Counted from the stretch's first letter, positions 1-8,828 are shown. The stretch is 64,000 nucleotides of DNA from Niveispirillum sp048066115 (GCF_048066115.1 NZ_JBLTYX010000001.1:992001-1056000); one strand, 5' to 3'. Notes: generated by a model not told the origin, from the letters alone. Program-made: numbers and translations.

Positions 1-86
1 GGGAAGGAAGGCCGTTGCTGTTCTTCGGCGGCGGCTATCACGCCCTGCCTCCCGCCCCTCCCGCGTTTGAAGGATGCGAAGCATGA
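1..86 (+). CDS. Flavin reductase C-terminus (partial, cut by window start)
   Basis: Reading from base 3, an open frame ends in GRPLLFFGGGYHAL plus a short proline-rich tail and stops at TGA 84-86. The PLLFFGGGYH pattern resembles the C-terminal strand of HpaC-type flavin reductases (PLVFFxGxxxxL). The stop overlaps the next start codon as ATGA (83-86), the usual sign of translational coupling. An HpaC-like reductase would supply reduced flavin to the monooxygenase that follows. Only about 27 residues are visible, so the family call rests on this motif and on the neighbour. Confidence 0.5.
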   Translation, partial: EGRPLLFFGGGYHALPPAPPAFEGCEA

Positions 87-1546
87 CCGCGATCAAGGAT
101 GGCGACCGCCATATCAGCAGCCTGCGCGACGGGCGCACCGTGCATCTGGACGGAAAGCTGGCGGGTGACGTCACGCTGCACCCGGCCTTCCGCAATGCCG
201 TGCGCTCCGCCGCCGCCCTCTATGACATGCAGGCGCGTCCGGAGAATGTGGAGCGGATGACCTTCACCTCCCCCACTTCCGGCGGGCAGGTCGGGCGGGC
301 CTGGCAGATCCCGCGCAACCACCGGGAGATGGTGGAGCGGCGCCAGGCGCTGGTGGCCTGGGCCCGCATGCATGGCGGCTTCCTGGGCCGGTCGCCCGAC
401 CATGTCGCCTCGGCCCTGACCGGGCAATATATGGGGCTGGACCGGTTCCGCACCGCCAACCCCCGGCTGGCCGCCAATTTCGCCGCCTATTACGAACAGG
501 CGCGCGATGCCGACCATTACCTGTCCTACGTCATCATCAACCCGCAGCTGGACCGGTCGAAGGCCACGGGGGAGCAGGCGTTCGACGATGTGATCATGCG
601 GGTGGTGGACGAGGATAGCAGCGGCATCATCGTGCGCGGGGCCAAGATGATGGGCACCGGCACCATCCTGTCGAACGAGCTGTTCGTGGCCAATCTCCAG
701 CCCCTGCGCAAGGGGGAGGAGGATTACGCCGTCTCCTTCGCCATTCCCATGGGCACGACGGGCCTGAAGATCCTGTCACGCAAATCCTATGAGGCGCACG
801 CCGTCAGCGCCTTCGACAACCCGCTGGCCAGCCGCTTCGATGAGAATGACGCGCTGGTCTGGTTCGAGGATGTGCATGTGCCCTGGGAACGGGTGTTCGT
901 GCATCGCGACACCGACATGGCCCGCGACCAGTTCCACGGCACGCCTGGCCATGTCTTCCAGAACTACCAGGCGCAGATCCGCCTGATGGTGAAGCTGAAA
1001 TTCCTGGTCGGCGTGGCAAGGCGGCTGGCCGACACGCTGGGCACCATCGCCCTGCCGCCGGTACAGTCGATCCTGGGCAAGCTGGCATCCGACGCCGCCG
1101 CGGTGGAGGCGTTCGTGGCCGGCATGGAGGCCACGGGGGAAGAGGTTGGCGGGGCCTGGCTGCCCAACCGCCACATGCTCTATGCCGCCCAGGTCTTCAC
1201 CCAGGAACTCTATCCCCGCTTCATCGACATGATCCGGGAACTGGCAGGTGGTGCGCTGATCATGCTGCCCTCCTCGGCCGCCGATTATGGCGACCCGGCC
1301 CTGGCCGCCACCATCGACCGCATCCAGCAATCGGGTGCCTGCACGCCGCGCCAGCGGGTGCGGTTCCTGAAACTGGCCTGGGACGCGCTGGGATCGGAAT
1401 TCGCCAGCCGGCATCTGCAATATGAGATGTTCTACGCGGGCGCGCAGTTCGTCACCCGCGGCCACAGCTTCCGCACCTATGATTGGAAGGGGGCCGGGGC
1501 CCTGGTCGATGCCCTCATCGACCAAGGCGAAATGCCGGTGGAATAG
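83..1546 (+). CDS. 4-hydroxyphenylacetate 3-monooxygenase (HpaB) family oxygenase
   Basis: This 487-residue protein has the acyl-CoA-dehydrogenase-like fold of HpaB/HadA-type, reduced-flavin-dependent aromatic hydroxylases. The family pattern GRSPDHV is near residue 102, and long helical C-terminal segments such as YPRFIDMIRELAGGALIMLPSS fit the class. Such enzymes ortho-hydroxylate phenols using FADH2 or FMNH2 from a separate reductase, here probably the gene ending at 86. An ATG at 74 is in frame, but the ATG at 83 is preferred: it has GAAGG nine bases upstream and forms the ATGA overlap with the reductase. The substrate cannot be told; a nearby extradiol dioxygenase suggests the product is a catechol. 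Confidence 0.85.
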   Translation: MTAIKDGDRHISSLRDGRTVHLDGKLAGDVTLHPAFRNAVRSAAALYDMQARPENVERMTFTSPTSGGQVGRAWQIPRNHREMVERRQALVAWARMHGGFLGRSPDHVASALTGQYMGLDRFRTANPRLAANFAAYYEQARDADHYLSYVIINPQLDRSKATGEQAFDDVIMRVVDEDSSGIIVRGAKMMGTGTILSNELFVANLQPLRKGEEDYAVSFAIPMGTTGLKILSRKSYEAHAVSAFDNPLASRFDENDALVWFEDVHVPWERVFVHRDTDMARDQFHGTPGHVFQNYQAQIRLMVKLKFLVGVARRLADTLGTIALPPVQSILGKLASDAAAVEAFVAGMEATGEEVGGAWLPNRHMLYAAQVFTQELYPRFIDMIRELAGGALIMLPSSAADYGDPALAATIDRIQQSGACTPRQRVRFLKLAWDALGSEFASRHLQYEMFYAGAQFVTRGHSFRTYDWKGAGALVDALIDQGEMPVE

Positions 1547-1556
1547 GCACCGGCCC

Positions 1557-1588
1557 TTGCACATGCAACATGCCGTGCACGATATAGG
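1557..1588 (+). promoter_or_regulatory. Possible operator/promoter of the MarR gene
   Basis: TTGCACATGCAA (1557-1568) is a near-palindrome. It is followed by GTGCAC (1575-1580) and a -10-like TATAGG (1583-1588). The half-sites resemble the TTGCAC/GTGCAA palindrome seen elsewhere in the window, but the arms are spaced differently here. This could be an autoregulatory site. The evidence is only pattern likeness and position upstream of the regulator. Confidence 0.3.
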
Positions 1589-1623
1589 GGGAAATCGCCC
1601 TTCGATGCGCGATCCAGGCCGGT

Positions 1624-2220
1624 ATGCCGGCTATCAAGAACGGGTGTGGGCGGATGGTTGAAGAGGGCAGCGGAAAAGACAAGGGCCGGACAGCGGCCGC
1701 CCCCACCGTGACGCGCGATGCGCTGCTGGTGGAGGGGCGCGACGACGCGTTCCGCGCCTTCGTCCATGCGGCCCTGGCCTTCAGCAGCCGGCTGACGGCG
1801 GTGCGCGACGGGTTCGGCCGGCTGATCGGGCTGACCGGACCGCAATATACGATCCTGGTTTCCATCGACCATCTGCAGGAGCTGGGCGACGTCAATGTCA
1901 AGACCGTGGCCGAGCATCTGAGCCTGTCGGGCACCTTCGTGACGACGGAGGTCAACAAGCTGGTGGCCAAGGGCCTGGTGCGCAAGCTGCGCGACACCAA
2001 TGACAGCCGCCGCGTGCTGCTGCTGACCACACCGGCTGGGCGGCGCAAACTGGTGGAACTGTCGCAGGTCCAGCAGCCGGTCAATGATGCGCATTTCGGG
2101 TCGCTGAGCGCGCCCGACTTCGCGGCCCTGCGCCGCCTGATGCCGGTGATGGTGGCCGATACCGACCGGGCGCTGGAACTGCTGGACCGGTTGGCACGGG
2201 GGGAACGGCCGGCGGAGTGA
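1624..2220 (+). CDS. MarR family transcriptional regulator
   Basis: A 198-residue protein with a winged helix-turn-helix core. LTGPQYTILVSI starts the DNA-binding domain, VKTVAEHLSLSGTFVTTEVNKLVAKGLV is the recognition helix region, and RKLRDTNDSRRVLLLTTPAGRR is the wing with the conserved D-x-R-R. MarR proteins commonly sense aromatic ligands and repress catabolic genes, which fits its place just after the HpaB gene and facing the Rieske genes. The start is unsure: ATG 1624 is given, but ATG 1654 (MVEEGSG) would remove a poorly conserved leader. It could bind the palindromes found elsewhere in the window, but nothing shows that directly. Confidence 0.85.
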   Translation: MPAIKNGCGRMVEEGSGKDKGRTAAAPTVTRDALLVEGRDDAFRAFVHAALAFSSRLTAVRDGFGRLIGLTGPQYTILVSIDHLQELGDVNVKTVAEHLSLSGTFVTTEVNKLVAKGLVRKLRDTNDSRRVLLLTTPAGRRKLVELSQVQQPVNDAHFGSLSAPDFAALRRLMPVMVADTDRALELLDRLARGERPAE

Positions 2221-2237
2221 TCCCCGCCGGCGGTGGA

Positions 2238-2789
2238 TCACAACAATGTCGGCAATTCGATCCCGTCCAGGCTGTTCAGCAGCACGGCGCGCTTCACCCT
2301 GATCCGCCAGCCATCGGCGGACGGGGTCAGCCAGTAATCCAGGCCGACGACATAATCCACCATCGGCCGCCCCGTGCGATGTTCGAACACATGGGCATTG
2401 GCCATCACCCGCCGGTCACCGCCCATCGCCCAGGCTTCCACATTGCCGATCAGGTGGCGCATGCGGCGGTCGGGTTCCTGGTTGTGGGCGAAGCCGGTGC
2501 GCAGGCGGGTGATGCGGTCCTCCAGCCGCCGGCGGTCATCGAAGGCGATGTTGACCGTATTGCGCGGATCGGCCGTATCATCCATCGGCACCCAATAGAT
2601 GCCGTCATAGGCCACCAGCGACAGCCAGCCGGTGAAATCCCGCCGGTCCAGCAGCCGTGCCTCGTGATAGAGGAAGGCCGCGCATTCGGCGACCAGGCCA
2701 GCATCCGTGGCGGGCCCGAGTGCCGCACCATCCGCGCGCCAGCGCAGCAGGGCCGCGTAATCGATCCCGGTCTGATCATTCGGTGACAA
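2238..2789 (-). CDS. Aromatic-ring-hydroxylating dioxygenase, beta subunit
   Basis: A 183-residue cone-fold (SnoaL/NTF2-like) protein of the BphE/XylY type. FLYHEARLLDRRDFTGWLSL near the N-terminus and RMRHLIGNVEAW in the middle are typical of these small structural subunits. It would pair with the alpha subunit encoded just upstream to make a hexameric dioxygenase. The start is a TTG at 2787-2789 that overlaps the alpha gene by 14 bases; GAGGTG lies about five bases upstream and supports it, while the ATG at 2779 is in the wrong frame. No reductase or ferredoxin gene adjoins the pair, so electrons must come from elsewhere. Confidence 0.85.
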   Translation of the reverse strand: MSPNDQTGIDYAALLRWRADGAALGPATDAGLVAECAAFLYHEARLLDRRDFTGWLSLVAYDGIYWVPMDDTADPRNTVNIAFDDRRRLEDRITRLRTGFAHNQEPDRRMRHLIGNVEAWAMGGDRRVMANAHVFEHRTGRPMVDYVVGLDYWLTPSADGWRIRVKRAVLLNSLDGIELPTLL

Positions 2790-4062
2790 GCTTCACCTCG
2801 CTTTCCATGATGTGGCGATAGGCCATCAGATAATTGCGCATCGGCCCCTCGTCGGTGGGGCGCACCGTTTCCCCCTGCCCGTCGGTGCCACCCAGATGCA
2901 GGCCGCGATCCATGAAGACCCATTCGGATTCCGGCGCCTGCAGCCCCTCCCAGCAGCGCTCGAACGATTCCATGTCGTCCACCTCACCGAAATTGGGGAA
3001 ATCCTCGGCGATGCGCATGCGCAGCTCGTTCACCTCCGGCTCCGCCCCGGCCAGTGCCGTCGCGTACCAGGTCAGCTGCGTGCGGTCATGGGCCAGCGGT
3101 TCCACCACCTGGATCTGGTTGCCGATGATCAGCAGGTTGGGGAAGATATTCAGGTTGATGCCGGCACCGGGCGCCCCCTCCAGCGCGGCATGCGCACCGT
3201 CCGGGCCCAGCCGTTCCACCAGCCCATCGGCCAGATGCTCGCCCCCCGGCGTCGGCCGCACCCGGTCCCACAGCGACGGGCCCATGCCCGGCCGCTGGTG
3301 CAGCAGCCCGTGGCCATAGGGGAAGGTGCGGCAATACATCGGGCTTTCGTCCGGATTGCGGGCGAAATGCGATCCGCCGCGCCCCGTGCCGTTGCGGATG
3401 CGCGTCATTTCGAACAGGGAGCGGTGGCCGAAGGCGGGGTGGTAGCCATCGGCGGCATTGTCCCAGGCCAGTTTCCAGTTGCCATGATAGGTGCCGCGAT
3501 AGGCACCCGACCGCACCACCAGGTCCCGTCCCGGGGCCCGGTCGATGAACCGGTCCAGATAATCCGCCGCCCCGCCCAGATAGTCCGTCAGGGAAGGCAT
3601 TTCCGGGTTCAGGGTGGCGAAGATGAAGCCGCGATAGATTTCCACCCTGGGAATGCGGCGCAGACCGCGCGCCCGCTTGTCCAACGGCACGCCATAGGCG
3701 TCGGCGAAGGGGGCGGCCAGCAGGTCGCCATTATTGCGGTAGGTCCAGCCATGATAGGAACAGGTGAAGCGGCTGGCGGTGCCGCTGGCCGCCTGGCAGA
3801 CCGTGGCCGCCCGATGCTCGCAGCGATTGTAAAGCGCATGGATGATGCCCTGGGCATCGCGGGTGACGATCAGCGGCCGCAGCCCCATCCGCACCCGCTT
3901 GAAACTGTTGGCCTCGGGCAGTTCCGACGCATGGCAGAGATAGGTCCAGGTGCCGCCGAACACCTTGCGCATCTCGTCTTCAAAGAGGGAGGGGTCGGTA
4001 TAGACGGACCGGTGCACCCGGTCCGCCTGGATCAACCGTTCCCAATCGCGTGTGCCGCTCAT
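2776..4062 (-). CDS. Rieske ring-hydroxylating dioxygenase, alpha subunit
   Basis: 428 residues counted from ATG 4062 (MSGTRDWERL). The Rieske [2Fe-2S] motif is C81-x-H83 with C101-x2-H104 (CEHRAA and CSYHGW). The mononuclear-iron region reads DNAADGYHPAFGHRS, giving the Asp and two His pattern of the catalytic domain. The enzyme would cis-dihydroxylate an aromatic ring or hydroxylate an alicyclic one. The frame stays open upstream to 4188, but the extra 42 residues look like non-coding sequence. It is divergent from the extradiol dioxygenase gene, so both probably respond to the same inducer. The substrate is not evident. Confidence 0.9.
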   Translation of the reverse strand: MSGTRDWERLIQADRVHRSVYTDPSLFEDEMRKVFGGTWTYLCHASELPEANSFKRVRMGLRPLIVTRDAQGIIHALYNRCEHRAATVCQAASGTASRFTCSYHGWTYRNNGDLLAAPFADAYGVPLDKRARGLRRIPRVEIYRGFIFATLNPEMPSLTDYLGGAADYLDRFIDRAPGRDLVVRSGAYRGTYHGNWKLAWDNAADGYHPAFGHRSLFEMTRIRNGTGRGGSHFARNPDESPMYCRTFPYGHGLLHQRPGMGPSLWDRVRPTPGGEHLADGLVERLGPDGAHAALEGAPGAGINLNIFPNLLIIGNQIQVVEPLAHDRTQLTWYATALAGAEPEVNELRMRIAEDFPNFGEVDDMESFERCWEGLQAPESEWVFMDRGLHLGGTDGQGETVRPTDEGPMRNYLMAYRHIMESEVKLVTE

Positions 4063-4251
4063 CGCCTGTTCCGCCCCTGGCCTGTCATGTCGGGGACAGC
4101 TTATCGGCGGGCGGCGGTGGGCCGCTAACAGGTCCGGGAAGGCATGATCGCGATCCGGCAAGAATGCGGTTCCACATCCCGCTCCCACCCTTTGCCGCCA
4201 TCCCGCCCGACCCTAGAACCAGGGGGCGGACGACAAGCGATGGAGGGAACG

Positions 4252-5148
4252 ATGGGTGTCACGCAGCTGGGTTATGTCGGCATCGGCACGACAAGGATGG
4301 AGGCATGGCGCGACACGGTCACCGGCGTCATCGGGGCCGAGATTTTGGACCCGGTTGCCGGCGATGACGCGATGCGCCTGCGCATCGACGCCATGCACCA
4401 CCGGCTGGCCATCCGCCCGTCCGACCGCGACGACGTGCTCTATGCTGGCTGGCAGGTGGAAAGCGCGCGGGAGATGGATCGTCTGGTCGCAGCCCTGGAC
4501 AAGGCCGGGGCCCGACCGCAGGAAGGCGATGCCGCCACCTGCGCCGACCGGCATGTCGACCGGCTGGTGCGCTTCACCGATCCGGACGGCTACGCCAACG
4601 AGCTTTATCTAGGCCCGGAACATGGGACCGAACCGCTGCGTCCCAGCCTGCCGGTTTCCGGTTTCACGGCCGGCACGCTGGGGCTGGGCCATGTCGTGCG
4701 GCATTGCCGGCGGTACCGGGAGATGGTGGATTTCTATGCCGACATCCTGAGCTTCCGGATTTCCGACCGTATCGTCTGGGCCGACATGGACGGCACCTTC
4801 ATGCGCTGCAATCCGCGCCATCACAGTCTGGCCCTGCTGAACGAATCCCTGGGCATGGGCAGCGGGGAGACCAACCATGTGATGCTGGAATATGCCAGCC
4901 TGGACGATGTCGGCCGCGCCTATGACCGGGTGCTGCGCCGGGGCGACCCGGTGATCATGAGCCTGGGGCGGCACAGCAACGATGCCACCACCTCCTTCTA
5001 CTTCGTCTGCCCGTCGGGCATGGGGATCGAGCTGGGGACCGGCGGCGTGCTGGTCGATGACGCGGATTGGCAGGTGAAAACCTTCACCACCACCCGGATA
5101 TGGGGTCACCTGCTGCCCCATGAACGCAATGGGGAGGCACGCGGGTAG
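4252..5148 (+). CDS. Type I extradiol catechol dioxygenase (BphC-like, VOC superfamily)
   Basis: Taken from ATG 4252 (GGAGGG five bases upstream) the protein is 298 residues, the size of 2,3-dihydroxybiphenyl 1,2-dioxygenases. The iron ligands fall where BphC has them: H147 (GLGHVV), H209 (ETNHVM) and E260 (MGIEL). H241 and Y250 also match BphC second-sphere positions. It has two VOC modules, with the catalytic one C-terminal. It would cleave the catechol made by the HpaB-type or Rieske enzyme next to the hydroxylated carbon (meta cleavage). No meta-cleavage-product hydrolase (BphD/MhpC type) was recognised in the window. In-frame ATGs at 4144 and 4240 are less likely starts. Confidence 0.88.
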   Translation: MGVTQLGYVGIGTTRMEAWRDTVTGVIGAEILDPVAGDDAMRLRIDAMHHRLAIRPSDRDDVLYAGWQVESAREMDRLVAALDKAGARPQEGDAATCADRHVDRLVRFTDPDGYANELYLGPEHGTEPLRPSLPVSGFTAGTLGLGHVVRHCRRYREMVDFYADILSFRISDRIVWADMDGTFMRCNPRHHSLALLNESLGMGSGETNHVMLEYASLDDVGRAYDRVLRRGDPVIMSLGRHSNDATTSFYFVCPSGMGIELGTGGVLVDDADWQVKTFTTTRIWGHLLPHERNGEARG

Positions 5149-5187
5149 GACTGTCGGGCTGAACAGGTGGACATGGAGCTGTCCGAG

Positions 5188-5210
5188 TATAATAATGCAC
5201 TTATGTGCAA
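5188..5210 (+). promoter_or_regulatory. -10 element and palindromic operator before the M20 gene
   Basis: A consensus -10, TATAAT (5188-5193), is followed directly by ATGCACTTATGTGCAA (5195-5210), a match to the TTGCAC-N4-GTGCAA palindrome found at other promoters here. The operator would cover the transcription start. No good -35 is visible at 17 bases. It lies 18 bases before ATG 5229. Confidence 0.6.
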
Positions 5211-5228
5211 TATTTGATGGGACAGACC

Positions 5229-6653
5229 ATGCCACGCAGATCGTTCGCCGCTGTTGCGACCGCAGGATTTCTGCTGTCGTCATGCTTCACGGCGATGGCG
5301 GGTGAGACCCCACCGCCCCTGCGGCCCGACCAGTCGGCCTTCGTCGATCTCTATCGCGAGCTGGTGGAGACCGACACCAGCCAAGCCACGGGCGACTGCA
5401 CCCTGGCCGCCAACCGCATGCTTGCCCGGCTGCGCAAGGCGGGGTTCGGGGCCGGACAGGCGGACATATTCGTGCCCGATGGGCATCCCAAGGATGGCGG
5501 GCTGGTGGCCCGGCTGGACGGCACGGACGCCAAAGCGCCCGCCATGCTGCTGGTCGACCATATCGATGTGGTGGCGGCACGGCGGGAGGATTGGCCGCGC
5601 GATCCCTACACGCTGGTGGAGGCGGATGGCTATTTCATCGGGCGCGGCGTCATCGATGACAAGGCCCTGTCCGCCATCTGGGTGGACAGCCTGATCCGGC
5701 TGAAGGCGGAAGGGTTCCGGCCCCGCCGCACCATCAAGATCGCGCTGACCTGCGGGGAGGAAAGTGGGGAGGCCGTCAATGGCGTGAAATGGCTGCTGGA
5801 GAACCGGCGGGACGCGGTGGCGGCCGGTGTCGCCTTCAATGAAGGCGGTTACGGCATGACCGATGCGGATGGCAAGCCGCGGGCGCTGTATCTGGCGGTG
5901 GGGGAGAAACATTCCCAGACCTTCCTGATCGAGGCGCGCAATCCCGGCGGCCACAGTTCCCGCCCCCGCGCCGACAATGCCATCTATGACCTGTCCCAGG
6001 CATTGCTGCGCATCCGCGACCTGGCGTTTCCCATCCGCATGACCGATGCCAACCGCACCTATTTCGACCGGATGGGCAATGTGGTCGGCGGGGAAATGGG
6101 GGCGAAGATGCAGCGGCTGGCCCAGGGCAAGGCCGATGCCGCCACCATCGCCGCCGTCACAGCCCATCCCGTCTACAATGCCACCCTGCGCACCACCTGC
6201 GTGGCCACGACGCTGGAAGGCGGGCATGCGGTGAATGCCCTGCCGCAGCGGGCGCGCGCCCATATCCAATGCCGCCTGTTCCCCGGCGACAGCGTGGCGG
6301 AGACGGAGAGGCTGCTGCGCGACGCCATCGGCGATGCCAGGGTGGAACTGTCCCGCGTGGGGGAGGCCGGCGTGGTGGCGGTACCGCCACCGCTGGACCC
6401 GGCCATCGTGGAACCGGCCGAAGCCGTGGCGCGGGAACTGTTCCCCGGTCTGCCGCTGATCCCCACATTGCTGACCGCCGGCACGGATGGCCGCTATCTC
6501 AGCGCCGCCGGCATTCCCACCTATGGCATTCCCGGCATCCTGCTGGACGCCGATGGCAATGGCGCCCATGGCGTCGATGAGCGCATCCGGGTGCGCAGCG
6601 TCATGGAGGGGCGCGATTACCTCCACGCCCTGATCAAGCGCTACGCCCGATGA
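5229..6653 (+). CDS. M20 family metallopeptidase/amidohydrolase, exported (probable lipoprotein)
   Basis: A 474-residue M20/dapE-type hydrolase. Metal and catalytic residues are visible: H111 with D113 (VDHIDVV), D143 (GRGVIDDKA) and E177-E178 (CGEESGE). The leader PRRSFAAVATAGFLLSSC ends in a lipobox-like LSSC, so it may be a lipid-anchored periplasmic protein. It would hydrolyse a peptide or N-acyl amino acid; the substrate is unknown. The frame is open from 5205, but that start lies inside the operator palindrome, so ATG 5229 (or 5217) is preferred. It converges with the lyase gene and ends one base before it. Its operator links it to the regulon described in the findings. Confidence 0.8.
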   Translation: MPRRSFAAVATAGFLLSSCFTAMAGETPPPLRPDQSAFVDLYRELVETDTSQATGDCTLAANRMLARLRKAGFGAGQADIFVPDGHPKDGGLVARLDGTDAKAPAMLLVDHIDVVAARREDWPRDPYTLVEADGYFIGRGVIDDKALSAIWVDSLIRLKAEGFRPRRTIKIALTCGEESGEAVNGVKWLLENRRDAVAAGVAFNEGGYGMTDADGKPRALYLAVGEKHSQTFLIEARNPGGHSSRPRADNAIYDLSQALLRIRDLAFPIRMTDANRTYFDRMGNVVGGEMGAKMQRLAQGKADAATIAAVTAHPVYNATLRTTCVATTLEGGHAVNALPQRARAHIQCRLFPGDSVAETERLLRDAIGDARVELSRVGEAGVVAVPPPLDPAIVEPAEAVARELFPGLPLIPTLLTAGTDGRYLSAAGIPTYGIPGILLDADGNGAHGVDERIRVRSVMEGRDYLHALIKRYAR

Positions 6654-7514
6654 TCAGGACGGGGCCCGTGCCAGCAGGGCGCGGGCCCGCAGCACCACGG
6701 GCAGGTCCACCATCGACCCGTCCAATGTCGTCACGGCTGCCCCTGCCGCCTGGGCATTGTCCCAGGCGGCCAGGACGCGGCGGGCCAGATCCAGTTCCGC
6801 CGCACTGGGCTGGAAAACCTGATTGGCGGCCCGGACCTGGTTGGGATGGATGCACAGCGCACCGGTGACGCCATATTCCGCCCCCCTACCCGCCGCCGCG
6901 ACGCAGGCATCGACATCCCGAAACTGCGCGATGGACAGGGGCACGGCCAACGCCATCAGGCCACGGGTCGCGGCGGCCAGCGCCACTTGCCGGCTGGGCA
7001 GGTCCAGCAGGGCCGGTGTCGGCGCCACGCCCATGGAGACCGCAAAATCCTCCGGCCCCAGGGCCAGGCCGATGACACGCGGACAGGCGGCCAGGTCGGC
7101 GGCCACCGCCAGCCCGGCCGGGCTTTCCACCAGCACGATCAGGCCGGTATGACCGGGCGGCAGGCCGCGTTCGGCCTCCAGCTCATCAATGATGGCGGAC
7201 AGCACCGTCAGGCGGGCGACATCCTCCACCTTCGGTACCATGATCGCCCGCACGTCGGGGCCGATGGCGGCCTTGAGGTCTTCCAGGGCCGCCAGCCAGC
7301 CGGCATTGACCCGTACCACCACCGCCGGCCCGGCGGCGGCAACCGCCGCGGCGGCCACTTCCAGTCCCGCCCGTGCCGCCGGTTTGGCGGCGGGCGCCAC
7401 CCCATCCTCCAGGTCCAGGATCACGGCATCGGCACCCGACGCCGCCGCCTTGCCCCGCCGCACCCCGTCATCAGCGGGCACGAACAGCAGGGAACGCCAA
7501 CGGGTCGACAACAT
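6654..7514 (-). CDS. HpcH/HpaI (CitE-like) CoA-ester lyase
   Basis: A 286-residue TIM-barrel lyase of the CitE/malyl-CoA lyase family. RSLLFVPADDGVRRGKA at the start, DAVILDLEDGVAP, VVVRVNA, IMVPKVE, IVLVESPAG, LGPEDFAVSMG and CIHPNQV follow the family order, with the metal-binding Glu in VESPAG and Asp in GPEDF. Related enzymes cleave malyl-, citramalyl- or 3-hydroxy-3-methylglutaryl-type CoA esters. With the Mct- and Meh-like genes at 18910-20972 it is the best candidate here for cleaving citramalyl-CoA to acetyl-CoA and pyruvate (inference). ATG 7514 has AGGGAGG about nine bases upstream; ATG 7541 lacks a ribosome site. It is divergent from the thiolase. Confidence 0.82.
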   Translation of the reverse strand: MLSTRWRSLLFVPADDGVRRGKAAASGADAVILDLEDGVAPAAKPAARAGLEVAAAAVAAAGPAVVVRVNAGWLAALEDLKAAIGPDVRAIMVPKVEDVARLTVLSAIIDELEAERGLPPGHTGLIVLVESPAGLAVAADLAACPRVIGLALGPEDFAVSMGVAPTPALLDLPSRQVALAAATRGLMALAVPLSIAQFRDVDACVAAAGRGAEYGVTGALCIHPNQVRAANQVFQPSAAELDLARRVLAAWDNAQAAGAAVTTLDGSMVDLPVVLRARALLARAPS

Positions 7515-7541
7515 GGGTGCGGCCCCTCCCTGGGCGGTCAT

Positions 7542-7590
7542 TTAATTCACTTGGATAATGCGCTTGACGGAGAATGCCGGCAATGAAATT
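7542..7590. promoter_or_regulatory. Conserved divergent promoter block, copy 1 (lyase/thiolase)
   Basis: This 49-bp block matches 56201-56249 at 40 of 49 positions (26 of the first 28). On the minus strand it carries TTGCCG (7583-7578), a 17-base spacer and CATTAT (7560-7555), a good sigma-70-like promoter for the lyase. On the plus strand it carries TTGACG (7564-7569) facing the thiolase. The core TTGGATAATGCG between the two promoters is invariant and may hold the operator. Confidence 0.65.
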
Positions 7591-7628
7591 GTATCCGGTA
7601 ACGCAAATTTAAGAAGCACGAGGGGAAG

Positions 7629-8801
7629 ATGTCCGAGGCGTTCATCACCGCCGTGGCGCGCAGCGCCGGCGGCAAGCGGGGGGGACGGCTGGCCGGCTGG
7701 CACCCCACGGATCTGGCCGGTGCCGTGCTGCGCAGCCTGGTGGAACGGTCGGGCGTGGACCCGGCGGCGATCGAAGACGTGATCATGGGCTGCGCCTGTC
7801 CCGGCGGGGAACAGGGTGCCAATATCGGCCGCTATGCCGCCCTGTCGGCCGGCCTGCCGGAAAGCGTGCCGGGCACGACGGTGGACCGCCAGTGCGGCTC
7901 GTCGCAGCAGGCGCTGCATTTCGCCGCTGCCACGGTGATGACCGGCCAGATGGATGTGGTGATCGCGGCCGGCGTGGAAAGCATGACCCGCGTGCCCATG
8001 GGCCTGCCCTGGACCCTGCCGGCCCAGCATGGCTATGGCACCTATCGCAGCCCCGGCCTGGAGGCGCGGTATCCCGACACGCCCTTCAGCCAGTTCAAGG
8101 GTGCTGAGATGCTGGCGGCCAAGTACGGCTTCACGCGTGAGGAGCTGGACCGCTACGCCCTGGAAAGCCACCAACGCGCGGCGGCCGCCACCAGGGAAGG
8201 GCATTTCAAGGGAGAGATCGTGCCCCTGACCGTCACCCTGCCCGACGGCACCATTGTCATCCATGATACCGACGAAGGCATCCGTGCCGAAGCCACGCTG
8301 GAAGGCATCGGGTCCGTCAAGCTGTTGCAGGAGGGCGGCTGCATCTCCGCCGCCAATGCCAGCCAGATTTGTGACGGGGCCGCCGCTCTGCTGGTGGTGA
8401 ACGAAGCGGGGTTGAAGCGCCTGGGCACCAGGCCGCTGGCCCGCATCCACCAGATGACAGTGTTGGGCCATGACCCGGTGATCATGCTGGAAGCCCCCAT
8501 CCCGGCCACGGAAAAAGCGCTGAAGAAGGCCGGGATGCGCCTGGACGAGATCGACCTTTACGAGGTGAACGAGGCGTTCGCGCCGGTGCCGCTGGCCTGG
8601 GCCAAGGCGCTGGATGCCGACCCGTCCCGCCTGAACGTGCATGGCGGCGCCATCGCGCTGGGCCACCCGCTGGGTGGCAGCGGTGCCAAGCTGATGACCA
8701 CGTTGGTCAGCGCGCTGCACACCCATGGCAAGCGCTATGGCTTGCAGACCATGTGCGAGGCCGGCGGCATGGCCAATGTGACGATTGTTGAGCGGCTGTA
8801 A
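7629..8801 (+). CDS. Acetyl-CoA C-acyltransferase (thiolase)
   Basis: A 390-residue type II thiolase with the full catalytic set: nucleophile C89 (DRQCGSSQQ), H346 (ALGHPLGGSG) and C376 (TMCEAGG). It would cleave a 3-ketoacyl-CoA with free CoA, releasing acetyl-CoA or, for a 2-methyl branch, propionyl-CoA. AGGGGAAG precedes the ATG. It stands alone on the plus strand, divergent from the CitE-like lyase through the conserved promoter block, so the two are probably regulated together. It converges with the molybdenum hydroxylase gene 27 bases downstream. The preferred chain length cannot be told. Confidence 0.9.
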   Translation: MSEAFITAVARSAGGKRGGRLAGWHPTDLAGAVLRSLVERSGVDPAAIEDVIMGCACPGGEQGANIGRYAALSAGLPESVPGTTVDRQCGSSQQALHFAAATVMTGQMDVVIAAGVESMTRVPMGLPWTLPAQHGYGTYRSPGLEARYPDTPFSQFKGAEMLAAKYGFTREELDRYALESHQRAAAATREGHFKGEIVPLTVTLPDGTIVIHDTDEGIRAEATLEGIGSVKLLQEGGCISAANASQICDGAAALLVVNEAGLKRLGTRPLARIHQMTVLGHDPVIMLEAPIPATEKALKKAGMRLDEIDLYEVNEAFAPVPLAWAKALDADPSRLNVHGGAIALGHPLGGSGAKLMTTLVSALHTHGKRYGLQTMCEAGGMANVTIVERL

Positions 8802-8828
8802 CGACAACGGGGGCTGCGGCCTCCGTCC

